From Mycobacteriales bacterium (GTDB taxonomy: Bacteria > Actinomycetota > Actinomycetes > Mycobacteriales > SCTD01), in assembly GCA_030697205.1 (NCBI GenBank), contig JAUYQP010000010.1:88015-152014 (forward strand): DNA of 64,000 nt, in the 5' to 3' direction. Below are positions 9,880-18,403 of this stretch, piece by piece. The position numbers and the translations under genes were made by a program. Each line of letters begins with the position of its first letter. Position 1 is the stretch's first letter. The notes below the pieces were generated by a model, which saw nothing but the letters and a program-made list of their open reading frames with translations, did not search any database and was not told the DNA's origin.

Positions 9880-10478
9880 GTAGCGTGCGGCCGGTGCTGA
9901 AGAAGACCTACGCCGCCCTCGCTGTCACCGACGCCCTGCTCGCTGCCACCGGTCGCGCCGGCCCGCGGCGGGTCACCAAGCCGCTGCTCATGCCCGTGCT
10001 CGCGGCCTCCTCCGACCGCCCGTCACAGCGGGCACTGGCTCTCGGGTGGGGTGGCGACGTCGCACTGCTCGGCTCCTCGCCGGCGGCGTTCACGACGGGG
10101 CTCGCGTCGTTCCTCGTCGGTCATGCCGCCTGGATCGCCGCGGTCCGCGGGCGCGGCGGCGGTGGCCTCCTGCGCCGCCGGCCCGCGGCTGCCGCGCCCT
10201 ACGCCCTCGCCTGGGCGGGCCTCAACGCCTACCTCTGGTCGCGCACCGGTCGCGACCGGCTGCCGGTCCTGGCCTACTCCGGCGCTCTGGCCGCGATGGC
10301 CCTGACCGCGCTCGACAGCGGCGATGCCCGCACGGCAACGGGCGGCGCGCTGTTCATGGCGTCGGACAGCCTGCTGGCGCTGGAGAAGTTCGGCGGTGTG
10401 CACCTCCCGCTGCACGAGGGCCTGGTGATGGCGTCCTACACGGCCGCCCAGGCGCTGCTCGCGTCAGACGCCGACTGA
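9876..10478 (+). CDS. Lysoplasmalogenase (YhhN/TMEM86 family)
   Basis: 200-residue multi-pass membrane protein resembling the YhhN family, which cleaves the vinyl-ether bond of lysoplasmalogens. Visible features are a short N-terminal region with TKPLLMPVL, about six to seven hydrophobic helices, and the acidic/hydrophilic intramembrane residues expected in GGDVALL and FMASDSLLAL. The GTG start overlaps the preceding stop (GTGA), so it belongs to the cobalamin-riboswitch operon, an odd partner for cobalt uptake. It converges on the crotonase gene. Confidence 0.85.
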   Translation: MSSVRPVLKKTYAALAVTDALLAATGRAGPRRVTKPLLMPVLAASSDRPSQRALALGWGGDVALLGSSPAAFTTGLASFLVGHAAWIAAVRGRGGGGLLRRRPAAAAPYALAWAGLNAYLWSRTGRDRLPVLAYSGALAAMALTALDSGDARTATGGALFMASDSLLALEKFGGVHLPLHEGLVMASYTAAQALLASDAD

Positions 10479-10509
10479 CAGCCCCCCTGATCGCCGGTGG
10501 GTCACGCGA

Positions 10510-11298
10510 CTAGGCGCCGGTGAAGACGGCCTTGCCCGGACCGTGGGCGAGCAGGCTGGAGATGCCCGCCTCGAGGTCGCTGGTCTCGAAGACCCTGCCG
10601 CTCACCTCGGAGCTCATCGCGTCGGCGGCAGCCACTCCCCCGTCGCGGGCGGCGAGCAGGATCTGCTTGCCCCACCCGGCAGCCAAGGTCGGTCCGGCGG
10701 CGAGGGCGGCGGCGTGGGCGCGAGCCTCTGCCAGCAGGTCTGCACGGGGGACGACGCGGTTGACGACACCCCACTGCTGCAGCTCGGTCGCGGAGTAGAC
10801 CTGCCCGGTGAGGACAGCCTCGGCGGCCCGCGCCACCCCTGCCCTGGCGACGAGCCGCTGGGTGCCGCCGCCACCCGGCGTGAGCCCGACGGTCGCCTCC
10901 ACCAGGCCCATGCTCGCCTCCTCGGCAGCCCACAGCAGGTCGCAGCCGAGGACCAGCTCGAAGCCGATCGTGAGGTTGAGGCCGTGGACCACGGCCAGCG
11001 TCGGCAGCGGCAGCGCCTCGAGCTCGTGGACGATGTCGAGGAAGCTCTGCATGAGGGCGGCACCCGAGGCGTTGTCCCGACCGCGGAAGTGCGCGACGTC
11101 CACGCCCGCGCAGAACACCTTGCCCTCCGCCCGCACGAGCACCGCACGGGCACCGGTGGCCGCGATGCTCGACACCGCAGCCGCGACGTCGGCGATCATC
11201 TGGCCGTCGAAGAGGTTCAACGGCGGCCCGGACAGGACGAGCTCGGCGACGTCGCCGAGCAGGTCGATGCGGGCCTTGGGCGCTGCTGTCGACGTCAT
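10510..11298 (-). CDS. Enoyl-CoA hydratase/isomerase family protein
   Basis: 262-residue crotonase-fold protein. The oxyanion-hole segments are FCAGVDVAHF near residue 62 and the NLTIGFELVLGCDLLWA block near residue 105-122, followed by MGLVEATVGLTPGGGGTQRL. It probably acts on an acyl-CoA thioester in lipid or aromatic catabolism; the substrate cannot be read from sequence. No partner gene is nearby. It is divergent from the PemK-like gene, with only about 30 bases between starts. Confidence 0.9.
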   Translation of the reverse strand: MTSTAAPKARIDLLGDVAELVLSGPPLNLFDGQMIADVAAAVSSIAATGARAVLVRAEGKVFCAGVDVAHFRGRDNASGAALMQSFLDIVHELEALPLPTLAVVHGLNLTIGFELVLGCDLLWAAEEASMGLVEATVGLTPGGGGTQRLVARAGVARAAEAVLTGQVYSATELQQWGVVNRVVPRADLLAEARAHAAALAAGPTLAAGWGKQILLAARDGGVAAADAMSSEVSGRVFETSDLEAGISSLLAHGPGKAVFTGA

Positions 11299-11330
11299 GC
11301 GGCGACCCTAGTGCGGCTACGTTCAGCGCC

Positions 11331-11834
11331 ATGGCAATGAGATGGGCAGGGCTCGCACGCGCGGTGGGCGCGGTCGCCGTCCGACAGGCTCCGCGTGTCC
11401 TGCGCCAGGTCCGGCGGGCCCGGGCGGGCGCTGCCCAGCCGCGACGCGGGCCGGTGCGTGGCGGTCCCCGCCAGACGCTGTCCTACGCGCCGCAGCCCGA
11501 CGGGCGCGCCGACCCGGGTGAGGTCGTCTGGACGTGGGTCGCCTACGAGGAGGACCCGTCGAAGGGCAAGGACCGGCCGGTCGTCGTGGTGGGGCGGGAC
11601 GGCGCGACGCTGCTGGGGCTGATGCTGTCGAGCAACTCCGACCGTGACGGCCAGCGCGGCTGGCTCTCGCTCGGCGTGGGGCCGTGGGACGGCGAGGACC
11701 GCCCGAGCTGGGTGCGCCTCGACCGCGTCCTGCAGCTGCGCGAGGACGCCATCCGCCGGGAGGGCGCGGTCCTCGACCGCCGCCGCTTCGACCGCATCGC
11801 GACCGCGCTGCGCAAGGACCACGGCTGGTCCTGA
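11331..11834 (+). CDS. PemK/MazF-like protein, no visible antitoxin
   Basis: 167-residue protein whose C-terminal about 115 residues look like the PemK/MazF fold (GEVVWTWVAYEEDPSKGKDRPVVV region, then VRLDRVLQLREDAIRREG). The N-terminal about 50 residues are Arg/Ala-rich and amphipathic. In toxins this fold cleaves RNA, but actinobacteria carry many stand-alone members of this subfamily with no antitoxin, and none is present on either side here, so a toxin role is uncertain. ATG start; a DUF4242 gene follows. Confidence 0.75.
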   Translation: MAMRWAGLARAVGAVAVRQAPRVLRQVRRARAGAAQPRRGPVRGGPRQTLSYAPQPDGRADPGEVVWTWVAYEEDPSKGKDRPVVVVGRDGATLLGLMLSSNSDRDGQRGWLSLGVGPWDGEDRPSWVRLDRVLQLREDAIRREGAVLDRRRFDRIATALRKDHGWS

Positions 11835-11902
11835 CCTGGCTCTGGACACGCCCACCCATCGGGAGCACACTCGCGCCGCCACCATCGAAGCGAGGAGCAC
11901 CG

Positions 11903-12148
11903 ATGCCCACGTTCATGGACTACCACGACGACCTCAAGCTGCCGGAGGACGTCATCAAGGAGATCGGCAAGGGCGCGAGCAACGGCGAGACCGACGAGTT
12001 CGGGGTCCGCCAGGTCGAGCTCTACCACAACGCGGACGGCAAGGTGTACTGCCTGCTCGACGCCCCCGACGCGGACGCGGTGCGCAAGCACCACGCCGCT
12101 CTCGACGTCGCGTGCGGCGACGTCCACGAGGTGCACAAGCTCTTCTAA
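11903..12148 (+). CDS. DUF4242/SCO4226-like nickel-binding protein
   Basis: 81-residue protein resembling the small ferredoxin-fold family that includes the Streptomyces nickel-binding protein SCO4226. The pattern MDYHDDL at the start, the strand VELYHNADGKVYCLLDAPDADAV in the centre, then a helix with KHHAALDVACGDVHEV matches that family; the His and Cys residues could bind metal. ATG start with GCGAGGAG upstream. It faces the 3' end of the corrinoid operon (converging on cobC), so a metal-related role is suggestive only. Confidence 0.8.
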   Translation: MPTFMDYHDDLKLPEDVIKEIGKGASNGETDEFGVRQVELYHNADGKVYCLLDAPDADAVRKHHAALDVACGDVHEVHKLF

Positions 12149-12154
12149 CGCTGC

Positions 12155-13159
12155 TCAGAACGCGGCGAGCACGGCCCACAGCGCGGCGACGAGGCGGTCG
12201 CTCGCGGCGCGGTCCCGCACGGCCACCCGGAAGTGGTCGGGACCGAGTCCCGGGAAGGTGTCGCCGCGGCGGACCGCGATGCCGAGGTCGCGCAGCCGGT
12301 CGCGCACGTCGGGGTGCCCGGGAACCTCGCAGAGCAGGTACGGCGCCTCCGACCCCGCCGTCACCGTCACGCCGAGGCCCCGCAGCAGGCCCTCGAGCCG
12401 CCACCGCTCCTCCGCCGTGGCGCGCGCCGCGTCGTCGGCCTCGGCCAGCGCCGCGGGCGACAGGCACGCGACGACCGCCGCGAGCGCCGGGGTGCTGACC
12501 GGCCACAGCGGCTGGGCGTCGCGCAGCCGCGCGACGAGCTGGGGGTCGGCGAGCAGGTAGCCGACCCGCAGCCCGGCCAGCGCCCACGTCTTGGTGAGCG
12601 AGCGCACGACGACCAGCCCGGGCAGGTCGGCGCGCCCCGCGACCGACGCGGTCTCCCCCGCCACCGCGTCGGCGAACGCCTCGTCGACGACGGTGACGCG
12701 CCCCGGCCGGCACAGCGCCGCGACGTCGTGCACGAGGCCGGTCGGGTTGGTGGGGTTGCCGACCACCACGAGGTCGGCGTCGTCGGGGACGACCAGGGCG
12801 TCGTACGGCGCAGCGAGCACCACCTGCTCCACCTCGTGACCCGCGGCGCGCAGTGCGGCCTCCGGCTCGGTGAAGCCCGGGTGGACGACGACGGCGCGGC
12901 GCGGGGTCAGTGCGCGGGCGAGCAGCACGAAGGCCTCCGCGGCCCCCGCGGTGAGCAGCACGTCGTCGGTGCTGCGGGCGTGGCGGCGGGCGACGGCGGC
13001 GACCGCGTCGCCCTGCACGGGGTAGCCGCCGAGGGTGTCGAGCGAGCGGGCGAGCACGTCGCGCAGCCACGGCGGCGGGGCGCTGCCGCGCACGTTGACG
13101 GCGAGGTCGAGCAGGCCGGGCGCGAGCTCGGCGTCGCCGTGGAACCGCAGGTCCGTCAC
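12155..13159 (-). CDS. cobC: CobC-like threonine-phosphate decarboxylase
   Basis: 334-residue fold-type I PLP enzyme. The PLP-lysine sits in VVVRSLTKTWALAGLRVGYLL, and NPTNPTG and DEAFAD are the aminotransferase cofactor motifs. In cobalamin pathways this family makes (R)-1-aminopropan-2-ol phosphate from threonine phosphate. Location as the last gene of the corrinoid operon favours that over histidinol-phosphate aminotransferase. The GTG start overlaps the cbiX stop (GTGA). Confidence 0.88.
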   Translation of the reverse strand: MTDLRFHGDAELAPGLLDLAVNVRGSAPPPWLRDVLARSLDTLGGYPVQGDAVAAVARRHARSTDDVLLTAGAAEAFVLLARALTPRRAVVVHPGFTEPEAALRAAGHEVEQVVLAAPYDALVVPDDADLVVVGNPTNPTGLVHDVAALCRPGRVTVVDEAFADAVAGETASVAGRADLPGLVVVRSLTKTWALAGLRVGYLLADPQLVARLRDAQPLWPVSTPALAAVVACLSPAALAEADDAARATAEERWRLEGLLRGLGVTVTAGSEAPYLLCEVPGHPDVRDRLRDLGIAVRRGDTFPGLGPDHFRVAVRDRAASDRLVAALWAVLAAF

Positions 13160-14073
13160 GGGTGCGCGTGGTCCCCGTGGTGGTCCCCGTGACCGTGGCC
13201 GTGCGTCCCGTGGCCGTGCGGGTGGGCCGGGTCGTCGGGGTGGTCGTGCGGGGTCTGCGGCTGGCCGACCTTGGCCTCGAAGCCGGGCAGCGCGACGCGG
13301 TAGGCGCAGGTGTCGCAGTTCATCCGCAGGTCCGCGCCGCCGATCTCGGCGTGGCGCTCGAGGACGAGCTCGGCCAGGGCCGCGCCCGGGCCGATGAGAC
13401 CCGCGCAGTGCAGCTCGACGTCGCGGTCGGCCGCCCACGCGGTCGCCTGGGTGACGATCCGGTCGGGCAGCACCCCCGCGAACAGGAAGTAGGGCAGGAC
13501 GACGACGCGGGAGTAGCCGAGGGCGGCGCAGCGGTCGAGCGCGGCAGGCACCGACGGCTCGGCGAGGCTGATGAACGACGTCTCGACGGTGCCGATGCCA
13601 CGACCCTCGAGCAGCAGCCGAGCGGTCTTCGCGACCTCGGCGTTGGCGTCGGGGTCGGTGGCGCCGCGGCCGACGAGCACGACCGCGGTCGCCGGCCACA
13701 GGTCGCGGGCGACGACGGCCTCGAGGCGCGCCTCGAGCTCGCCGAGCAACAGCGGGTGCGGGCCGAGGGGGCGGCCGTAGCGGAAGGCGAGACCGGGGTG
13801 GCGCAGCTTCTCCCGCTCGAGCGCCGCGGGGATGTCGCCCTTGCTGTGGCCGGCGGCGACGAGGACGAGCGGCACCACGTCGACCGAGGTGTGGCCGGCG
13901 GCGACGAGCCGGGCGACCGCGTCCTGGATCGGCGGCGGCGCGAGCTCGAGGAAGCCGCCTTCGATGTCGAGGTGCGGGGCCCGCTTACGGACCACGTCGA
14001 CGAGCTCGGCGAACTGCGCGACCCCGTCGGCGTCCTTGGTGCCGTGGCCGATGACGAGCAGGGCGCGGCTCAC
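13156..14073 (-). CDS. cbiX: Long-form cobaltochelatase CbiX, His-rich tail
   Basis: 305-residue sirohydrochlorin cobaltochelatase with two tandem chelatase halves: the first starts LLVIGHGTKDADG with the metal-handling His, and the second contains SFISLAEPSVPAAL. Near residues 250-255 is MNCDTC, which matches the MXCXXC motif reported to hold a 4Fe-4S centre in the long CbiX of Bacillus megaterium. The last about 30 residues are a His-rich tail with 12 His, probably a metal store. It inserts cobalt early in the pathway, which is notable because late-insertion CobN is also encoded. GTGA overlaps at both ends. Confidence 0.93.
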   Translation of the reverse strand: MSRALLVIGHGTKDADGVAQFAELVDVVRKRAPHLDIEGGFLELAPPPIQDAVARLVAAGHTSVDVVPLVLVAAGHSKGDIPAALEREKLRHPGLAFRYGRPLGPHPLLLGELEARLEAVVARDLWPATAVVLVGRGATDPDANAEVAKTARLLLEGRGIGTVETSFISLAEPSVPAALDRCAALGYSRVVVLPYFLFAGVLPDRIVTQATAWAADRDVELHCAGLIGPGAALAELVLERHAEIGGADLRMNCDTCAYRVALPGFEAKVGQPQTPHDHPDDPAHPHGHGTHGHGHGDHHGDHAHP

Positions 14074-14657
14074 GAGAGCCCTTCGGCGTAGAGCAGGGCG
14101 TTGAGCGCGGCTGACGCCACCGCCGAGCCGCCCTTCTCGCTGACGTTGGACACCGCCGGCAGGCCGCTGTCGCGCAGCGCCGCCTTCGACTCCGCGGCCC
14201 CGACGAAGCCGACCGGCAGGCCGATGACGAGTGCCGGCGCGGCGTCGAGCTCCAGCAGCCGGAACAGCGCGGTGGGTGCGCAGCCGACGACGTAGACCGC
14301 GCCCGGTCCGGCCAGGGCCGCGGCCTCCTCCAGTGCGACCGCGGAACGGGTCAGCCCGTCGCGGGCGGCGGCCTCGCGGACCCGGCACAGCGCCGAGACC
14401 CGGGTGATGCCGGCGGCGACCATCTCGACGTCGGCGACGACGGGGGCGCCGTCGGCCAGGGCTCGTCGGGCCGCCTCGAGCAGGGCCTCGTCGGGCAGCA
14501 CGAGGTCGGTCGCGTAGTCGAGGTCGGCGCTGGCGTGCACGACGCGCTCGACGACCGCGCGCTGCAGCGGCGGCAGGTGGGACAGGTCGAGGCGCGATCG
14601 CAGGATCGTCATCGACTCCGCCTCGATGGGATGGATCGTGCGGGTCAGTCGAACCAC
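14070..14657 (-). CDS. cobH: Precorrin-8X methylmutase
   Basis: 195-residue CobH/CbiC enzyme that moves the methyl group from C11 to C12, giving hydrogenobyrinate or its cobalt form. Family features are the N-terminal [11 protein letters not shown] region, [18 protein letters not shown], the central DVEMVAAGI, and the substrate-binding [16 protein letters not shown] followed by the terminal [17 protein letters not shown]. It starts 13 bases inside the 3' end of cobA and overlaps cbiX by GTGA. Confidence 0.95.
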   Translation of the reverse strand: MVRLTRTIHPIEAESMTILRSRLDLSHLPPLQRAVVERVVHASADLDYATDLVLPDEALLEAARRALADGAPVVADVEMVAAGITRVSALCRVREAAARDGLTRSAVALEEAAALAGPGAVYVVGCAPTALFRLLELDAAPALVIGLPVGFVGAAESKAALRDSGLPAVSNVSEKGGSAVASAALNALLYAEGLS

Positions 14658-15406
14658 CTCAGGGTCTCTCGCAGGGACACGACCTCACCGACGACGGTCG
14701 CGACGGGGGCCTTCAGGCCGGCGTCGGCGACGTCGGCGGCGAGCTGGTCGAGGGTGCTGACGACGACCCGCTGGTCGGGGGTCGTGCCGCGCTCTATGCA
14801 GGCCGCGGGGGTCTGCGGGTCGCGGCCGTGACGGACCAGCCCGGCGCAGATCAGCGCGAGCCGGTCGTGGCCCATGAGGATGACCAGAGTGCCCGGCCCG
14901 GTGGCGAGCGCGCGCCAGCGCACGGTGCTCGCCGGGTCGTCGGGGTCGAGGTGACCGGTGACGACGCAGACGTCCTGCGTGGTGCCCCTGGCCGTGACCG
15001 GGATGCCGGCGTACGCCGGGGCCGCGATGGCGCTCGTGATGCCCGGCACGACCTCGAAGGCGACGCCGGCGTCGACGAGCGCGGCGGCCTCCTCCGACCC
15101 GCGGCCGAAGACGAAGGGGTCACCGCCCTTGAGCCGCACCACCCGCCGACCGGCCTGCGCGTGGGCGACGAGCTGCGCACTGATCTCCTCCTGCCGCGGC
15201 GCGGTGCCGGTCCAGGAGGTCTTGCCGACGTCGACGACCTCCGCGTCCGCGCGGACGTGGGCCAGCACCTCGGGGCTGACGAGCCGGTCGGTGAGCACGA
15301 CGTCGGCGAGCCCGAGCAGCTCGGCGGCGCGCAGCGTCAGCAGCCCCGGGTCGCCCGGACCCGCCCCGACCAGCGCGACCGTGCCGGGGGCGAACTCCCG
15401 GCTCAC
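14645..15406 (-). CDS. cobA: Uroporphyrinogen-III C-methyltransferase
   Basis: 253-residue SAM-dependent enzyme that methylates uroporphyrinogen III at C2 and C7 to precorrin-2, the entry point of the corrin branch. Signatures are [19 protein letters not shown] at the start, the [17 protein letters not shown] loop, and [18 protein letters not shown]. The size is that of the single-domain CobA form without CysG extensions. The GTG start overlaps the ferredoxin stop. Confidence 0.96.
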   Translation of the reverse strand: MSREFAPGTVALVGAGPGDPGLLTLRAAELLGLADVVLTDRLVSPEVLAHVRADAEVVDVGKTSWTGTAPRQEEISAQLVAHAQAGRRVVRLKGGDPFVFGRGSEEAAALVDAGVAFEVVPGITSAIAAPAYAGIPVTARGTTQDVCVVTGHLDPDDPASTVRWRALATGPGTLVILMGHDRLALICAGLVRHGRDPQTPAACIERGTTPDQRVVVSTLDQLAADVADAGLKAPVATVVGEVVSLRETLRWFD

Positions 15407-15579
15407 GCGCCGACCAGCCGGACGAGCGCGTCGCGCGGGCAGACCTCGACGCACTCGCCGCAGTCGGTGCAGCGGTCGGCCCGGACCTGCAACGGCAGCG
15501 ACGGCACGATCGCATGCGACGGGCAGGTCAGCAGGCAGGCACCGCAGGCCGTGCACTCGTCGGTGACGAGGTAGCTCAC
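15403..15579 (-). CDS. Two-cluster ferredoxin in the corrinoid operon
   Basis: 58-residue 2[4Fe-4S] ferredoxin with two full CxxCxxCxxxCP motifs (CTACGACLLTCP and CTDCGECVEVCP). GTGA overlaps join it to the cbiG-cobJ fusion upstream and cobA downstream, so it is a dedicated operon member, most likely an electron donor for a reductive corrinoid step such as ring contraction, cobalt reduction or adenosylation. Which enzyme it serves is unknown. It is too short for many gene finders. Confidence 0.92.
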   Translation of the reverse strand: MSYLVTDECTACGACLLTCPSHAIVPSLPLQVRADRCTDCGECVEVCPRDALVRLVGA

Positions 15580-17219
15580 GCCCACCGGTAGCCCCGCGGG
15601 GTGACGAAGCGGCCGCCGACGACGACCGACTGCGACGACCCGACGACGACGCAGGCGTACATCGTGACGTCCTCGACGTCGAGCTCCCCGAGGGTCGTGA
15701 GCACGACGGTCTCGTCGGGTCGGGAGGCGTTGGTGACGATGCCGACCGGGGTGCTGGCCGGTCGGTGCTCGAGCAGCATCCCGACGGCCTTGGCGAGCTG
15801 CCAGTCGCGACCCCGGCTGCGCGGGTTGTAGAAGGTGACGACGAGGTCGCCCTCGGCCACGGCCCGGACCCGCCGCTCGATGGCCTCCCACGGCGTGTGC
15901 AGGTCAGAGAGGCTGACCGAGGCGTGGTCGTGACCGAGCGGTGCGCCGAGTAACGACGACGCGGCCAGGGCAGCCGTCACGCCGGGCACGCCCACCACGT
16001 CGATCGTGTCGTCGGCGACCTCGAGGGCCGGCGAGGCCATCGCGTAGACCCCGGCGTCGCCGCTGCCGATCAGGGCGACCGCGTGGCCGAGCCGGGCCTC
16101 GGCGACGGCGCTGTGGGCCCGCTCCTCCTCCTTGCCGAGGCCGGTCACGAGCATCCGGGTGCCGGGGCGGGCGAGGTCGCGCACCTGGTCGACGTACTGG
16201 TCGAGGCCCACCCACACCGACGCGCGGCGCAGCTCGTCGGCGGCCCGCGGGGTGAGCAGGTCACGAGCTCCCGGGCCGAGCCCGACCAGCGCGAGCCGAC
16301 CCCGCGGGGCGCGTCGCGCCACTGCGACCGTGCCCATCGCGGACTTCTGCTTCTCCACGACCAGCGCGCCGTGCAGCGACGCGGCGGCCTCGGCGACCGA
16401 CGGGGTGCCGAGCACCTTCAGCGGCTCGTCACTGGGGTTGGGGACCGTGACCGTCGCGAGCTGCTCGGCCGGGTGGGTGACGAGCTGCCAGCCGCGGCGC
16501 GCGCACAGCTCGAGGAGCCCGGCCTCGTCGGCCTTCGCCTCGACGGTCGCGACCAGCGCGACCGAGCTGGCGGACAGGCCGGCGTCGGCGAGGGCGCGGT
16601 CAACCAGGTCCTCGAGCTCGTCGGCACCGACCCCGCGGGAGGCCCCGATCCCGAGCACCAGCGACGGCGGCCGCAGCACAGCGGTCAGGGGGTCGAGAGC
16701 GACGAGCCGGTCGGTGACCGCCACGACGTGCTCGCCGTCGTCACCGACGGGTAGGGGCGGCAGCGGCCAGGTCGCGTCGGCGACGAGCTGCACCGGCTCC
16801 CCGTCGAGCATCGCTCGACTGACGGTCGCGACCGCGCCCTCGACCGGCCAGCCGAGGGTGTCGAGACCGGGCAGGCCGACGGCATCGGTCGCGGTCGTGA
16901 CGACGGCCGTGGTGCCGAGCAGCTGCGAGACGGTGTGGGCGAGGTCGTTGGCCCTGCCGCCGTGCCCGCCGAGCACCGGCACCGCGAAGCGCAGCGCCTC
17001 GTCGACGCACACGATTCCGGGGTCGACGTCCTTGCCCTCCAGCAGCGGGGCGAGCAGCCGGACGGTCGCGCCGGTGGCGAGGAAGCAGACGAGCGCGTCG
17101 CACTCGCGCCAGGCGGTGGCGATCTCGCGGACGTCGTACGACGTGGTCTGCCCGAGCCCGCCCGCCAGCCGCTGGGCGGCGCTGCGACCCGCGGCGGTGG
17201 TGGTGACGAGGCCGATCAC
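15576..17219 (-). CDS. cbiG-cobJ: CbiG-CobJ fusion
   Basis: 547-residue fusion. Residues about 1-285 resemble CbiG/CobE: an N-terminal domain with CFLATGATVRLLAPLL and VLGGHGGRANDLAH, then the C-terminal CbiG domain SLVLGIGASRGVGADELEDL ending near KVLGTPSVAEAAA. Residues about 305-547 are a precorrin-3B C17-methyltransferase (CobJ/CbiH) with LVGLGPGARDLLTPRA and GSGDAGVYAMASPALE. It should carry out C17 methylation with ring contraction and opening of the C20 lactone. This fusion is known in actinobacteria. GTG start. Confidence 0.94.
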   Translation of the reverse strand: MIGLVTTTAAGRSAAQRLAGGLGQTTSYDVREIATAWRECDALVCFLATGATVRLLAPLLEGKDVDPGIVCVDEALRFAVPVLGGHGGRANDLAHTVSQLLGTTAVVTTATDAVGLPGLDTLGWPVEGAVATVSRAMLDGEPVQLVADATWPLPPLPVGDDGEHVVAVTDRLVALDPLTAVLRPPSLVLGIGASRGVGADELEDLVDRALADAGLSASSVALVATVEAKADEAGLLELCARRGWQLVTHPAEQLATVTVPNPSDEPLKVLGTPSVAEAAASLHGALVVEKQKSAMGTVAVARRAPRGRLALVGLGPGARDLLTPRAADELRRASVWVGLDQYVDQVRDLARPGTRMLVTGLGKEEERAHSAVAEARLGHAVALIGSGDAGVYAMASPALEVADDTIDVVGVPGVTAALAASSLLGAPLGHDHASVSLSDLHTPWEAIERRVRAVAEGDLVVTFYNPRSRGRDWQLAKAVGMLLEHRPASTPVGIVTNASRPDETVVLTTLGELDVEDVTMYACVVVGSSQSVVVGGRFVTPRGYRWA

Positions 17220-18403
17220 GTGAGCACTCCGGACACGACGAAGACGGGGTTGGTGGGCGCGAGGCGGTGCGCGCCGGCGAGCGGCACGAGCCGCTGCGCC
17301 TGCAGCATCACGGCCTCGGTGTCGTAGCCGACGAGCGCCTCGATGGTCGGCACGACCCGCTCGAGCGCGGCGACCGCGACGACGACGCGGCGGGGCCGGC
17401 GGGCGGCGACCGCGGCGACGACCTCCGGCCCTCCCCCACCGACGAAGACGGCGTCAGGGTCGGGCAGGACGGCGAGGACCTCGGGGGCGACACCGACGAC
17501 GACCTGGACCGGCACGTCGTGGAGCGCCGCGTTGACCTCGGCGCGCGCGGCCTGCTCCTCGTAGCGCTCGACGACGACGACGGCCGCGCCGAAGCGGGCG
17601 CACTCGATGCCGACCGAACCGCTGCCGGCACCGACGTCCCAGACGAGCAGGCCGGGGCGGGGCGCGAGCCGGGCCAGCACGTGGGCGCGCACCTCGGACT
17701 TCGTGACCATGCCGTCGCGGTGCTGGAAGGCGTCCTCGGGCAGGGCCCAGCCGTCGGGGACGCCGAGGCCGCCGAGGCGCCACGGCATGGGGGCGTCGGC
17801 CTCGTCGTCGTGCAGCGGGTCGGTGACGATGACGACGTTGGGCTCGAGCCAGTCGTCACGCGCCGCGGCCTCCTCCGCGCTGAACCAGCCGGTGCGCTCG
17901 TCGGCCTCGCCGAGCCGCTCCGCGACGAACAGCACCCGGTCGGGCCGCTGCGCGAGGGCCTCGCCGAGCTCGCGCGGGCCGGACCCGGGGGCGGTGAGGA
18001 CCGCGGTCTTGCGCGAGCGGCGGCAGGTGTTGACGGCCAGGCGCAGGTCGCGGCCGTGGGCGCTGACCACCTCGGCGTCGTCCCAGCGCAGGCCCGCGCG
18101 GGCGAAGGCCACGGCGACGGACGTGAGAGCGGGGACCACCTCGGGAGTGGCGCCCGCGGACCGCAGCCGCCGCACGATGCCGAAGAAGCCGGGGTCGCCG
18201 CTCGCGACCACGACGACGGGGCCGTCATGACCGACCGCCTCGGCCACGGCCTCCCGGACGTCACCCATGACGACGGTGCGCGCCCCGGCGGGCACCGGCA
18301 CCGCGTCGAGGTGGCGCTGCCCGCCGACGACGAGAGTGGCCCGCTCGAGCCGGTCGAGGGCGCGCGGGGACAGCTCCCCGTCGTAGCCGATGACAGTGAT
18401 CAC
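17216..18403 (-). CDS. cobL: Precorrin-6Y methylase/decarboxylase CobL
   Basis: 395-residue bifunctional enzyme: a CbiE-like N-terminal methyltransferase (ITVIGYDG start, ASGDPGFFGIVRRL loop) for C5, and a CbiT-like C-terminal half that starts near the GMVTKSEVRAHVLA segment and has the SAM-binding motif VWDVGAGSGSVGIECAR, for C15 methylation and decarboxylation of ring C. The length fits CobL. The GTG start overlaps cbiD; the 3' end overlaps cbiG-cobJ. Confidence 0.96.
   Translation of the reverse strand: MITVIGYDGELSPRALDRLERATLVVGGQRHLDAVPVPAGARTVVMGDVREAVAEAVGHDGPVVVVASGDPGFFGIVRRLRSAGATPEVVPALTSVAVAFARAGLRWDDAEVVSAHGRDLRLAVNTCRRSRKTAVLTAPGSGPRELGEALAQRPDRVLFVAERLGEADERTGWFSAEEAAARDDWLEPNVVIVTDPLHDDEADAPMPWRLGGLGVPDGWALPEDAFQHRDGMVTKSEVRAHVLARLAPRPGLLVWDVGAGSGSVGIECARFGAAVVVVERYEEQAARAEVNAALHDVPVQVVVGVAPEVLAVLPDPDAVFVGGGGPEVVAAVAARRPRRVVVAVAALERVVPTIEALVGYDTEAVMLQAQRLVPLAGAHRLAPTNPVFVVSGVLT

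Noticed and set aside
11331..12148. Toxin-antitoxin pair (PemK-like plus the following small gene)
   Set aside because: The following protein fits the DUF4242/SCO4226 family, not an antitoxin, and the PemK-like subtype is often found alone.
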